NCBI RefSeq assembly: GCF_028858725.1
Contig: NC_084771.1
Location: forward strand, 6,414,915-6,478,914
Reading direction: 5' to 3'
DNA from: Colius striatus
Lineage: Eukaryota; Chordata; Aves; Coliiformes; Coliidae
DNA: 64,000 nucleotides
Shown: positions 44,601 through 59,600 of the stretch, one piece after another
Layout: every line of letters starts with the position of its first letter
Numbering within the stretch: the first letter of the stretch is position 1
The notes under the pieces: generated by a model
Told to the model about the DNA's origin: nothing
Database searches by the model: none
What the model saw: the letters and a program-made list of their open reading frames with translations, nothing else
Program-made: the position numbers and the translations under genes

Positions 44601-47600
44601 AGTTTCTATGCCAATTCTTCCATCTGTTTAAGTTCAATGTATTGTGTAGTTTAAGCATAAAGCTAAGTAGCTTTCTCTCCATCTGGAGACGTTTATCTCC
44701 ATATCTTTGGTTGACAGCTTATATGTACAATGGAAAGAGTGCTACAGGTTAGAACTTGAAACCAACTCTTCGTTGAGCAGCAGCCTCTGAGATTTGCAGC
44801 TGATGTTATTAACAAGGATTGTTTTAACTATGATTCCTTCCACACTCCTACTGAGTACTGCAGTTCCCCTCATAAATCTCCTGAGATCTCATCACGTCAG
44901 AGCCTGCACAGCCCAGCGATCATGCAAGACTCTGAACATTCTGACTGACCAAAACCGGGCAAAACTGCCAAAATACATACTTGGAAACAGAGCTTGAAAG
45001 CAGGAACTTCAATGATTCAGAAACTGAAAAGGAAGAAAGCATCAAATATTATTTCCAATATACCCACTTGTTGAAGCTATCACATAGATTTGCTGACTCA
45101 GGAATGCTGAATTTGAGGTGTCTGCATTACTCTAAGCTCTTAAAACTGTAGGAAGTAATGAGGATCTTATTTCACAGCTTCTTTTTAAACTGTTGCACAA
45201 AAGCCTGTGGGGTAAAATTAAGGTTAGTGCACATACTCATTTTGCTTACAATTTTGACGCCCTCTCTAGAGTCAACCTCAGCAAAATGGTATGTCAAGGA
45301 GTTTCACAGCCTGTCCTGCTTTCACCTCCATTCTTTGGCTTTTCAGCTACAGTTCCAGTGCTTTCTTCTTTCTGCTGAACATGCATTTCTTAAATTTACC
45401 TTGTATTTACTAGTAAGAAAAGACTGAAATCATTCATGGAAGTCTGTTAAATACCTTTGCTGTAATTTGCCAGAAAATATTACAGTAGCTTGCAATCCAG
45501 TGTGTACTTTCTTCCAGTTTACACTTTAGAAGACTGTTTCTGTATTCCACTAGGTTATGGGGGAAGGACACCTGTGAGCGCATAAGGGGTTAATGCTGCT
45601 GTACTCTGGCTGGTTCTTTGCCAATCTGTGCTCTTTTGAGTGCCAACATTTTTTTTCCTCTCTTTTTTTTTTTCTTCCTTTTAAAAAAGTTTGTTTAAAG
45701 ATTCCTAGCTTGGGAGAGTCGGAGCTGCAGCCTTTACCATGTGCTCTAGGGCTCTTTTTCTTACCCTGCATCATGGTATCTGGCAAACCAGTGTCTTTTT
45801 CCCAGGCCTGTGGCTGACTTGCACGTGACTGCAGCCAGGTAGCAGAGGTCTAAGTCTTTTTCTAACAATGTCAGGATAAATTTTATCCCTGTGGTTCAAA
45901 AAACTTCATGTATTCCTAAGCACTGGGGGGAAGGTTTAGAGAAGATGCATTCTCTCGTCCTATTTTCTTTCAAAGTGGTGTCAGGATTTCTGAGTTGTCC
46001 TGAATTTACCTTGTTTTTCTAGATGATACATTTAATTATTTCAGTAGAGGAAGTGAAAGGGTGAGGAAAAGAAAGCAGCAGAGGTAGGCTGTGTGGTTTA
46101 CTTAACAATTGAGAAATGGTCTAAGAGTTTCTCTATAAATTTAAATGATAGACCCATGGTGTAATTACCTGGGAGCATGCTACAAGCGAGCGGTGTGTAT
46201 GAACTTGCTTGATTTTGTTGCTATATGTGAGTCTGCCAGCAAATCATTTAACACCTTGTACAGAGCTTGTGGATTTACATAATTGACGCTTTAAATCTTA
46301 GTTTAAAAAAGGGTAATATCCACACATTGTTATAGAGAATAGGGCATAGAAAATCTCCTGTGCATTAGGAGAGTAAACTCAGCTGGAGATACCATTTCAG
46401 AATTGCCTTGTGTACAATACTAATAAAGTTCTTTCCATAATCCTTTGTTCTTTCTTTGTAGGCATGTTAAGAAAGACCTTATTTACAGTTGCATAAAGCT
46501 TTAAATTTTTGAAGATTTTTGTCCTTTAAAGAGATGTCAGAGCACATTTCAAACCCACAATGCAATATGTTTGTGTGCTCTTAAGAGCTAAAGTGCAATA
46601 CAGTGAGCAGGGCATTAGACTGTTTATACACCTGCTGTTAACTACCAGCATGCACTTTAAGCAGGTTTTTAAAAATTCTTTTTTGATATGTCTTTTATAC
46701 ATTATCACTTTGTTGCTACTGTGCTGATTGAAGAGATTTAATGACAGTTAAACTCCTAAAGCTGTAGGTTCTGCAATAACTAAAAAAAGGTATGTTATTT
46801 TACAAGAAGACACATTCAAATATTAAGGTCCTTACAATAAATCATCCTAAAGCAAGAAGTCTGAGTCAAGGAAAAACTATCATTTATCTAAGAAGTTCTT
46901 CCTTTGATTTGTCAAGATTCTATGCTATGCAAAAGGTTTTATCTTTTTTTCATGAGAAGCAGTGTAAAATCACATTGAACAGAGGAAAGAGGGAAAGAAA
47001 TAGAGCAAACAAGCCATTATTACTGTGATGAGTCTGAAGTAACTATGTTATAAACAATACCACAACTTTTGTGGACTGGTCTAGAGGAAAAAAGGAAAAC
47101 AAGCAATTTACATGCTCTGATTCTAGTGATCTTATTTCTTGGGCTCTGCTGCCCCTCAAACTATGGCCAAGTGCTCCTCATTCTGCAGTTACAAGAGGGA
47201 TGAAAACAGTCAGAGTGTGTTATTTAGATTTTATTCTACTACAGCATCAGCACCAGCACAATCATGTGCCCTCATTCCTCCAAAGGATAAATATTTCAGA
47301 TTTTGAACAGGTTTTTATTCTGGTGAAAGGAGTGTTGCATTTCTACTGTGTGTAGAACTCTTCAGAGATAACATACTAGCTGGTTTTGTAACTAATTCTA
47401 ATCAAAGTAAAAGCTTGATCACATCATCATTAATACCTTTTTTACTGATGACCAGTGGTTATTCTGCAGCATTCAATGGCATTTCCTTTGGATGTTTTTT
47501 ACTAACATCCCATTATATTTAGCAATTACATATGAATTCATGTTGAATAAACTTTGCACAAAGTAGAAAAAAATCCAGAAGTCTTATTAGTGTTTAGCAT

Positions 47601-50600
47601 TTGTATTTGGTTGCAGTTGCCTTTGTGAAATATTAAATCTCATCGACAGTGAGAAAAATATTACAATAGTATTTTGTATTCAGGAAAGCAGTGCAAATCC
47701 ATCTTGCAATGTACCTCAACATTTAGTTGCCTTTAAATATTGCCTAGTCATAGACTCATTATGTATAAATAGTCCTCAGTAGATGGAGGACTTGCTTAGT
47801 ATTTGCATGACCAAAAGGAGTTCTTTGAGTGCAGAATCAGCACAGCTCATCTTTAGACTTCACACTCCTCATCTCTAGCTAATATAAACGCCTTGAGGAC
47901 TCAGTATCGTGCTAGACAGTATCAGTTATGTTAGGTCCTGTGTTATAGCCAAAGGAGCTGTTTCATGAGAGGATCTGAGTTTGTGTTTTTGCAGACATAC
48001 TGATAAAACCTGTAGAAGGGGAAGGCGTCTTTTCAGCTACATGGCCAATGATGACAACTACTCTTCTTCCTGTTTGGACTTACAGCATTGGCTGGTATTT
48101 CACTATATGGAAACTACCTAGATGGAAGGAATACCTGAAACCAATGTCAGTGGATCTCTAATATGTTCTGTTTAAAGGCTAGCAATAGGGGCTGGAGTGG
48201 TGAGGATGAGAGTGGCATTTATCCTGGGAAAGTTGTAGGTATCCCCTAATCTCTCTGATGAAACAGAACGACATGAAGGCAATGGACTTAAGTTTGTCAT
48301 GACTCTTAACTGGAGCTTTTTCAGATACAGATGATTCTGGGCTGATAGATAGACCCATCAGCTTGGTTCTTTACATAAGTGTATGCCAAGCTCTGTGACT
48401 GCACTGTCAGAAATGAGAAGGACCAAATAGAGATCCAGTTTAAAGCACATGATTATGTGACTTAGTGACACAGAACTGTAGTTTATTCAACAGTTTTAGG
48501 TAAAATTCTTTTGCAATTAGCTTGTTTCCTGTCTCTGGATATTTATTAGCTATTTTCCCTTCCCATTATGGTGGGAACAGCTCCAGCATATTTAAGAGAC
48601 AATTGGGAACACACTGGAATATTTAAAAATTCCCAGGACTTGAATCTGAGCAATGCATTGGGATGCCATGTAAGGACTCTGCTCTGCTATGGGTCTGGTC
48701 TGGTGAAACAGGCTCCGTATGAGGTATTTTTTATTATATGATGATTTTAAAACTCTGAATGGGCTGGGCCAAATCATGTAGTGCAATCGCTGATTTCTAA
48801 TTTAACTCAACATTTTGATGCCAGTGATCCTGTAAGAGTTCCCACGGCTGAAGCTGGCCAGTGAACTGAAGTTATCTTGGATATTTATAGGGTGCCTATT
48901 CTTGTAGGATCTCTCTGGCTGTCCTTATTGAGCAAGGGAGGTTGGGAAAAAGACTCTCAAACACAGTTCCAGGCACCAGGAACTTTGGGTTCAGTTGCAT
49001 TTTATGGATTCTGGAATAGTCAGTTCTCCCAGCTGCATCTGCAGTATGGAGTAATACTATATTCTCTGCAGGGGAACACAGGTCTGGTGCTTGTTATTTA
49101 TCTTGCAGATATCAAGTGGTAAGAACAAATTTCTTATTACTCATTGCAGTTTGTGGAATAAACCCGGTGATGTATTTGTGCCTTTATACAGATGAAAGTA
49201 TGATGTTGCCGTTGTGTAATAGTTTGAGTTAAATGAATGTGCAATTTTGACTTTTATTTTTCTATTCATTTCTACTTGGAGCAATAAAGCCTGCAGGCAG
49301 GACATTCTGGGACCTCACTGCCCTTCTCTGAAGGTTAATGGTCACTTTATCTCTAGCCTTGTGTTTGCAGGCACTGGATTCAGACAGCCTTTTCCCCAGA
49401 GCTGTGCTTCCGTGATTTCCCGTATTATTGCTTCAGACGAGATGGTTTTGGAGATGACCTTCACTTTTGAATTTGTATTTCAGCTGCAGATGAAATTCAG
49501 GATGTTGATGGTTTTAGGAATATTATTCCAGATGTGTGAGTCCCTCGTTCTCCTCTTGCTTATACCTGTACAAACAAATCAGGAGTAATTCTGTTGAAGA
49601 GGTGGGCCTACGTTAGTGCAAAACTAATACACATGGGAAGTCATTAAACTTGATTGCTATTCACAGCATAAATATTATTGGCAATGTTGATATGATTTAT
49701 CTCCAAGGGAGCTTGTCGAGAGTGTTGCAAGGACATTGACTGGATCTCTCCCTGGAGGGGAATTTGGGAAGAACGGGGTGTAGAAAACTCAATTCATTAT
49801 TCACATAATCTCAGGAAATTTATTTAGACTCAGTAACTGTTTACCTCTGATGTTTGACATCTAGACTAGGCACTGGTCCATGTGCCTGTAGCTACATACT
49901 GTGTTCTCACATTTCTTTCCAGATGGTCTGTGTATTGGTGCCTGGCTGGACAGTGAGAAGGAAAACTTGTGTTGTTGGAACTTAGTATTTTTTAACATGG
50001 TATTTTCTTAAGTCAGAACATGTAGAAATAGAGCTCCCTTGTTCAGCTTCTGCACTAGCTCTCCCTTAGACAAAAGAACCACAGTTTTCCAGTATATAAA
50101 ATATTGACTGTGCTACTATTTTCACAGGAAATGCCAAGCTCTTCCACTGTGTCAAAAATAATCTACTTTTCATTCAGACTCATTAAAATCTTACATTTTA
50201 GATTTACAGTCTTGTATTAAAAAAGCAGATACATGAGAGACAGCACATCATCGAAATATTGTCTATGTATACAGGGATGCTGTTACTTTCTTTATATATA
50301 AATGACATGTATATGCAAATAAATCCTTGTAGATTTGTAAAATGATAAACAAATACTCATATCTCTTTATCTGTATCGTTTTTTTGGCAATTGATATTTT
50401 CCAGCACTGAAGTCTGAGGTTACATCTGTGATCCTGTTGCAAAACTAGGGGAAATTGCCTTTTGAATGACACATGGCCTGACCTTCATCTCCAGATAATC
50501 CAGGAAATGTTCACATTTGACTGTGGGGACACAAGGACAGATTTAGCATCCCAGTGTCTTTTTGGCCACATTTCAGAATTCAGTAATGCACTGCATACCC

Positions 50601-53600
50601 CATACTGAAGTTTATCTTCACTCCTTCCTCAGAGGTGAAGACAGTCTGTTTATGGTAAACTCCAAGAAGCCATTCAGATTCAGAATTACCAAACACTGGA
50701 ATTAAAGAGATTATATGTATTTGCTACTTTCTTTGAAAAAGTCTTTTTATTGAAGGAGATTGCAGGAAGTCCTCTAACAGGGTAAAACAACAACAACAAT
50801 GCACCAAATCCCACACGTTGTACAAAGAGTAAAAATAGACATCATTAGAGCCACATAACAGTAACTAGACTCCAGAACAAGTATCATGGCAAATTCTTCA
50901 GGCTTATATGCATGGAGAAAAAGCTGATATATTGCATAGAGGCCTCTAACTCCACACACTACTTTCAGTTTCAGAGATAGTCTTTGACCCTCATTTTCCT
51001 TCTAATATTAATCACAGATGGATGTATAAACTCTGCAAGACAGAAATCCTCTTATCTGCACTTTGTTTTCTGCAGAGTACTGTGTGCGATTCCAGCTCTG
51101 TTTGTGTAAAGCTCTGATACTGAAGCTTTTAACAGTGATGCATGTTTAGTTGTGTCTTTAGTACTGAACATTTTTCACTGAAAATTTCCAAGCCAGACCC
51201 ATTTGCCATCCTGGGAAGCTCACTTGTGAGAAAGCTGAATCCATTTCTACCTCAGGAACATGTTCTCTGAGCATTACATTTATGGTAGCACACAGGTAAA
51301 CAATCCACGTGCCAAATGCACAGAGAATTGTGCTATGAAAAGGATGACTTGCAATGTTATGTTTTGGTTTCCATGCAGGGTTTATTCCAGGTTATAGTAG
51401 AAGCAGTGCTTTACATGCATTTCAGCTGGAACAGCACAGTTTTATAAGTACTTGGGCAAGATCAAGTGCGGCATAAAAACTTGTCTGAGAGTTCTCAGTT
51501 AACCTAGGCTTCATTGCTGATAGGTGAAGACATGAAAGCTGGAAGCTAGATGTGTATACTGATGGATTTGCCCAAATACCTCATTTGATGTCTAGACACT
51601 GACAGGGTTACTTTTCCAAACAAATGTATAGAAAATGTCAGTTATTTGAGGGTGTGCAGCCCTACCCTAGGAGGAGGGGAGGGTCTGTGCAGCTGCATAG
51701 CTTCAACTGCATTACAGGGTGCAGGATGGCACCTGGTGCTCAGGCTGACAGTAGCTGGGAGAAGTGGAGAGCGGCAAATTGACTGAAAGTGCAAAATGTT
51801 GCCAGGGGTACAAATGCAGCATACATGTAAGAAATACCCAGAATGTTCATTATATAAAATCCAAGTGCATATAGATCAATATATGGTAGCTCAACCCATC
51901 ATGGTGATAGAGGAGCTGCAAACAAAACTTACCAGAAAAATGCAGTCTTGCATTCTAGGAGAGAGGGAAGTAGACTGGATTTTGGTAGAGGCTAAAGTCT
52001 AAAAATGAGAGACCAAAGTCTGCCTTATTAACAAGAAGTCAATTTAGAGAGAACAACATATACAGGAAGTCTGAAATGCTGCAGTCTATCAGTTTGCCAT
52101 AGGATTTCTACTCCCATCCCTAAATTTATTGGGTGAAAAATTCACATGACATTTTGATCTCTTTCTGAAAATAAATTTAAAAAATATAACTCAAACCTCC
52201 ATGTTTAAATACAGTTTGTGCATCATGGGATTTCCTGACTCTGTGACATGTGGTCCATCCCTGCAGCTTTGCACTGTGCATGTGTCCTTGTTGCACACAA
52301 ACCAGCTTTGGATGGACATTTGGTGGTCAAGTGTTCACTATCTGAGAACAGGCAGGCAAGGACAGGGGAAGCCTTCAGACATCTGGTTGCAAGAAGCTGT
52401 GAGAAAGTAGTAGATGTCAGACACAAAACATATTTTGAATTGCTGGTGGTGTGCAGTTCGTCTCACCTCTGGTGTCAGGCTGCTGGCATGTACCCTGTGT
52501 ACATGTGTACGCATGTAGGAAGTGACTGTGGAAACATACCAGTGTTTTTTAGCTCAATTTGTGTTTCCCTCATTGGATTACAAGCTGCTGTTGGCTACTT
52601 AGGTTGAAGAGGCCTTTTTTTGTTTTCAGTCACACAGATCTGTGAAACAAATAACTAGCTGATTTTAGGAGCTATATGTTGGTGTAAGCATTTCTCAATG
52701 ATTGGGTTGCTGGGCCTTGCTCGGGCTTGTCTCCCTCATTCCCTTTGGAGAAATTAAGAAACTTGGTGGGAAGTTTACTGGGCACTGGGAGCTCTGCTGC
52801 TACCTCTTATTGCTGTGGCTACCACGGTGGGAGGGCAGCTTGCCACCTGGGCAGCTTGTTCTGCCTGCAGACTCAGAAGATGAAGTGAGGTGGGTTTGAT
52901 GTGTGATGATCACAGGGAGATGATGAAATCTTGGGCTGTTGAGGGAAGCAGTGGCAATGAGTTTGAAGAAGTCAACGAAGGCCATAATTTTCAAATAAAT
53001 GTGGGCCTACACTGGGCTATTTCAATCAAGCCAAGCCACAAACTTTAGATGAAATCCAGATCTGATTCAACTTGCAGGTGTTTAAACTTGCTGTCTTCCC
53101 TATCTTTAAAAAACTGTCTTTGCTTTGCCAAAGACTATATTCTGTGGTTATTTGATGTTCATCTACTTTCTAAGCTGAAAACATATTTATTAACTGGCAG
53201 TAGAGCAGCCCATTTGCTTTAGCACTTGCTGAATGAAGAGCTGATGTCAGTGGAGACTGTTTGGCTGTCAGACCTGGGGTACAGTACACAACTGCTTCCT
53301 GACACTGATTTACCTGAGGGCATAGAGCCATGATGTTTATCAACATCTGAGATCTCAGGTCTGTACCCAAAAAGCTCAGTGTGTCAATCAGAGCAGTGAA
53401 TAATAAATGCTACCATAAAATGGCTTGGAGACTGATACGAAGATAGAGAATCAAAATGGATTAAATCCTGAGGTGGGGGTAATTATTTTTAATGACTGTT
53501 TACTTGTACGTGCTTCTTGGAAAGTAAGGGGGTTTCTAGATGGTTCATTGTGTGTTGCTAAACTGCCAGTTCCTGGGAGTGGGACTATGTTCGACCTAAA

Positions 53601-56600
53601 TGGAAACCACCAGATGAAGATTTACATCTTCAAATAAGTAACTTCAAGACAAAAATACATGAAAGAAAAAAGAATAATGAAAGGAAACGTATTCTGAAGG
53701 CAAAACAAGTGAGGAGGTTAGGAGACAGGGAATCTGCTTCATGTTAGCAAAAAATCTGATCTTTTCAAGCTTGTTGGTCATTTTCTACACCAGTTAAAGT
53801 GATGAAATTCTTCCAAAGCCATCAGATTTACACCCTTCTACTGGCTTTAGGGATTGAGCCTTCCCACTGAAAGGCTATTTGATCTTTCTACAAAAGAAAG
53901 ATCTTCACATACAAGTGTGAATTTCTCATGAAGTCTCTTTAATTTCTTACTAGCAATGTTTCCATTGGCAGCATCTTCTAAACTAAATATCAGGCAGATT
54001 TCAGATGTGTTGCTATGTCCAAGGTTTTGTACATTTCTCCAGTAATCTCCAGGAATTCCTTCTTGGTGGTTGTTACCCAATAACTGGAACCTTGATTTTG
54101 ACGTTTTTTTTCCTATGGACTTTCTTTGACAGCTGGAGACTAATGCTGACCTTTTTCTGTTAGGATTAGGCAACATGAAATTGTCATGACTAATTCAGGA
54201 TAACAATAAAACTCATTTGAGTAAAACTTCAAGTGATGTTACTGTATTTTTGCCTCTATCTCTTCCCAGGAGAGAGAAAGATTTTCTGCTTGAGGTCAGA
54301 TTTGATTTGCAGTTCTGTGCATGGCATCGAAGCTGGCTGTAGAGGCTTTCTATTTGCTGCTAAGTGGGAAACTAGACTAGAATATGATTTGGTGGCCCTT
54401 GCACTTGCCATTTATTATTTAAGTCATGGCCTTACTTTGTATAGGGGGCTTTATAGAAAATAGAGAAATGGAGTTATCTGTTCATATGTTTCAAAGTTCT
54501 GCAAAGTTCCAAAGTTATGGAACTGCTGTAGCTGAGTCAGTTATGGGACTCTTCAACAGAGGTGCATTTCTCAAACTTCATGTCTCTCATGGGAAAAGTG
54601 CTAAAATACTTTTTCCTAGCCCAGAGGGACTGCTTCACCTTAGATCTGGTCTTGCAACTCAACACCTTCAAGAGAATTCAAATAGAAATACTCATATAAT
54701 ACTCATTACTAGCTTGCCAGACACAATTATTCAAAGATTACATGCTAACTGAGAAATACAAATAAATATCATTCTCTTCTGATCTTTTAGGAGTGAGTGT
54801 AAATCTTTCCTTTGCAATAACGGGAGTTGGGACCTTTCTATGTTTAAATATGCAAGTGTTTTTTAGAATTAAGAGCTGAGATTCTTACCAAGCCATGTGA
54901 CTCCAGGAACAGGCTTACACTTTGTACGAGCTGCTGGTACTCTCTGGTTGTGTGCAGACAGCACATGCAATGTCTTGCCTCATTTCCCTGCATTTACCTC
55001 AACAGAGGTCATTAACAGCCATGATGCAGATTCACTTCCATATTAATTTAATGCAATGTAATGTCAGAAATGTGTGCAGTTATGTTGTCCCCAGGGCTTG
55101 GGTCGCTTCTGTGAATGAAACGCCTTGAGGTTTATGTTTTCCAGCATTAAACCATAACTGTTTTCCTTCTTCCGTACCCAGGGAGAGCCTCCTTAGTTGT
55201 GGTAATGAGTAACAACTGTTAGTGTCTTGTCAGAAGGCATCACCAGGGCATTTCTGCTATGGGTGTGCTGGTTACTTTAAACTCCAGAGCTTTTTGCTTG
55301 ATTTTCCAAAATTGCAGGGATGTATTTTTCTTCTGTTAATGTGCAGAATATATTGTAATTTAAAGCAAGATGGGATGTTGCCTGTTCTGGAAGGTCCTGT
55401 GCACCCCATATGTGCTAGAGAATGACTACAGTTTTTAGTGGTTATTTCAAAGATGTCGCAAGTATTTTCCATGGCCTTTCTCTGTCTGAAAAATAACAAT
55501 AACGATTAATCTCCTCAGGGCTTCTTCACATCCTAATTACAACCAAGCCTCTCATTAGTCCCACAGGGAGAGAGAATCAAATGCCATATGGTATTTTACA
55601 CTTAGGATGCTGTGCTTACCAAGAGCTGGAAGGAGACAGGAAAAGGGGGAGTTAACAATTCATAACCATTTATGGAACAAGCACAGCCCTCCTTGGACCC
55701 AGTTCAGCAGAGTCTGAGGGCCTCAGATCAGGAACTTTATCTGGCTAGTAATTGCATCGGCATGCTGGCTTTCTTGTGTGTGTGGGGGGGTACTTGGTGA
55801 GAAGGATACAGAGCTGCAGAATCCCTGTGCTGGCATCCCCACACAAGGATGAATTAAATGCACACACGTCTCCCGGGAAGGACCATGGCTGGATTCTACG
55901 GTTGCCTGAAAAGTAAAAAGTAAGTGCCACGCTGAGCCCTCCCCTCCACCTTTCCAAAGTGAGCTGAGTCTAGAGAGTACTTTGAAATTCTTTGTTTTAT
56001 TTCAGCAGCAGCACTGAACAAAATGCTTATGCCTTTATACTGAAGTATCATTCTGAGTACAGAAGTGCAAAAAAATCAGTCCTAGCTGAAATACCAAATT
56101 GGTGAAAAGTGGTGATGTGTGTTTTCCTTCAAAGGTATAAACGTGAAACATTGAAAAAACGAACTAAGAACCTTTTCCTGTCTAGTTATAGTAAGAGAAA
56201 AAAATATCCTCTCATTGATTAGCTATACTGTTTGTATATTAACACATAAAAATGAGAAATACATTGCCTCTTAAAAATGTTCAGGTAGAAATCTGGCAGT
56301 AAATGCTCTTTGAGAACTTGATGTGCTCAGTTTTTATATAAGCAGCCTGAGGTTTGTTTCTGTAATCACTCCCTGTTGAGAGATTTGGTTCTATTAAAAA
56401 TATTTTTATTTTATTGCTTCACTGACATATTCTCATGGAACAGACTATAAAGGGAGAAATGAATGGGACAATGCATGTTAGAATTTGGGCTTTAAACCAC
56501 CGTGAAGATACATTGTCTTTTTCCTTTGACAGTCTCCCTGCTATGGAGTGGAACAAAATTTTCTGCTGCAAAAACTGAGCAGTTTTTTGATGTTTTGCAT

Positions 56601-59600
56601 CAGCAGACTGTAGAGGGCTCTATTCTTGCATACAGTATGGGATTACAGAAAGTGAAAATGCACAGTGATAGGCAGGCAAAGTTGTATCTTGAGGATTAAG
56701 ATGTGAATGCTGATAGTTAAACATATGAGTAAATCCTGGTTAGCAGAGGGAAAAAAATAGTTCAGAAATAAAGCTGGCAAGTCACTGTTTTGCCTTTTCC
56801 TTCTCCCAAAGGTTGTATCACTCATACCAACAGTTGGTCTCACATTACTCTGGTGGAAAGGTGCTTTTTCAAAGGCATACAATTCCTGTTGGATTCCACA
56901 TAGCAATTCCATCCCATATTGACTCTTTTTCTCCTTTGAAATTTGTAATAGTGTCTGTGAGAGAGAATTGGTATTTGGAAAGTAATTCTGCCTTGGTTAA
57001 AGGGGGAAGGTACAAGCAGAACTACCAAAAAGTCTAAGAGTGAGTCCTGGTCAAGGCAGGAGGACTGGTACTTGAATTGACAAAAAAAAGTAATTTCACA
57101 TCGTTTGGTTTATACTAAGTGGGTTTTCTCTCAAATTCTCCAGCAGTTAAAACAAATTTAGAAGTCTGAGAGAGGCTATGCAGGCTGGGCAGATGAAGCT
57201 TCTTTCACATGGCATACGATCTCTTCTTTCCTAGTGGATTTCTATCTGATCTGTGAGGAACAGGGGATTTTTTTTGAACAAATTATTTTTTCCTACTGTT
57301 CAGTTAGGTCTCTACACTTGATATATATGTAGATTATATTCCTCAACCTGTTATTTAATCCCTGGGATATGTTCCCAGGTGAATTAGTACAACTATTAAT
57401 GCTTTGCAGTCTTTACAAATGTTATATGTTGCTTGCCAGTTAAAATGAGTCTTGAGACACCAACTGCAACAACAGTGATGTTTTTAGCCTGAGATTGATT
57501 TTGGATGAAATTTGTTTGGAGTTTGACATGAAGTGTTTGTTTTTTCTGGACAAATGGGTCATTGGAATGACTTCCCCAAATCCTCACACGGTCATTTGAC
57601 CTGTAGGAGTTAGTTTGCTTTCTGAATAAAAGCTGTTTTGGAATGAAATGCTTTCTATGTTTTGAACAATTAGCTTGGGTACCAGTAGGGGTTTAGCCAA
57701 AGTTGCATAGAGCTCACTGCAGACCATGACACCTACCACTGGCACTGGGAAGGGAGTCCAGCCAGGACTTTGAGCTGCTGAGTCCAGCTAAAGCACCTGG
57801 ACTGTTTTAAAAGCTGCTTTGGGTAATGCTGTCCTGTGCTGCTGTCACATTTACCTTCACTCCCCCACATTTTGCAAGGGGAAGCAAGGGCTCTGCCTTG
57901 GCACACTGCGATAATGTGTGGCCAAACCTGATCTCTGTGCACACTGTCCTGTCCCTGTGCTTTGTTAAAGTTCTTTTATGGGATGTCACATTAAAAAAAA
58001 AAGCTCAAAGCCTAATCCAGGTAATTCTTCATCACATCTCCAATCTTTGCTGCTATTCCACTGAAATAAAAGTTGTAGGTTCTTTTCATTGTTCTGTCTA
58101 ACTACAATCTGGAACCTGAATGATGTTTTTCTTCCAGTAAGTTTATATCTCTTTTATTATCCCTGTTGCAAATTTTTCTTGTCCTTGGTCTTAGTATTGT
58201 GATAGAAAAAAACCACTCGACTTGGACATATATGATGAAGTTTTTTAAAGCCTGCAGAGGAATCTTTTCATATGTTGCTCAATTTTTGGTACTAGCTAAA
58301 TACATAGTTAGGAGCTGAAAGTGTGGTTGCTTGAATAGTAAGGTTGACTAATGGTCAACATAAACTGCCAATTTCCAAAGACAAATATAGTGTCTTAGAA
58401 GCTATATAAAATATTTGGCTGAAGGCCTTGCATGCCAGCTCAGAACTGGTTTCTATAACAGATTATAAGGAAATGTATTTAACTGGTCTGTACTTAACGT
58501 GGTCACTCAGCATTTCATGGTGCCTTTCACACACAGTCCCAGAATTGTGGACATACTTCAGTTTGACTGTGTTCTGCCATGCCAAGCTCTGCACTTCCAG
58601 TGGGATGTTGTGTTCTTTTCTTGTAGCCCCATACTGTCCAAAAATGATGATGTGCACTCTTTTCCTGCAAAGAATTTAAGCATTTGAGTAAAGCAAATTG
58701 ATCAAGGGATGCATCAGTATAATTTTCAATATGTTTTTAGATTGTTTGAGGTGAGTCATTGCAAGTGTAGAACGATGGTATGACCACAAAAGAGAGTAAA
58801 ATGTGTTTTCTGGATTAGTTGCTGTAGCTGTGTTGTTGCAACTTGTGTTGTTACCTGTTCAGATGAGTGTCACACATGAGTGATTTTGGTGTTTAGTGGG
58901 ATTATTGCAAAGATGGTAAAGTGCTGTCCACATGATGGGTAGTCAACTAAGCTGACATGCCTATTCATTATCTCCCAAACCTTTGCCCCCTAGCCTCTTG
59001 CTGGAGAGGCTCATAGGGGACAGTGGAAGGAGTGCCAGAAGTCCCTTTGTCCTGGGTGTGTAGTAACACTTTTTACAGCTTTTATGTATATGTGGAGTCT
59101 TTAGAACCTCTGGTTCCTCATCCACAGCAAGCAGCTGCTGTTTTAACATGGACACTAGCAAGTGAATTGGAAGAGCTTTAAAGCCCTACCAACTGCTACT
59201 GAAGTAGCAGCTTGGCACTGTGCAGAATGGGGCAGTTTAAAACTGTTGGCTTTTCTCTGTCAGCAGCTCATTTGCCTCCTGTCACCTCTCTTCATTTTTG
59301 GAGACATGTAATCCCAGTGGGGTCTAAGTAGCTGTGTTGGCTGACTGTGGCTGACTGTCCACAGGACATGATGTGTTGCTCTTTGGCACATTTTTAGACT
59401 CAGAGCATCTTTCATGACTCACAGGGTGTTTAAGTAAGACATTGAGTTCCCTGGCCATCCCTGCCTGTGGCATCCCCCAGCATTCGGGGCTTGGTTCATT
59501 AGCGTTCCATAGGTGCAGTGGGTCTGGCAGCTGGCAGGAGGCCATGTGGCCTTGGAGCCAGTGTGTGCTGCCTGGGAGCTGTGGCAGAGCTACTGCTGTG

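Noticed and set aside
52248-52607. 119-residue plus ORF, the longest in the right half
   Set aside because: No domain, no start context or splice partners, and length is within chance for 22 kb in six frames.
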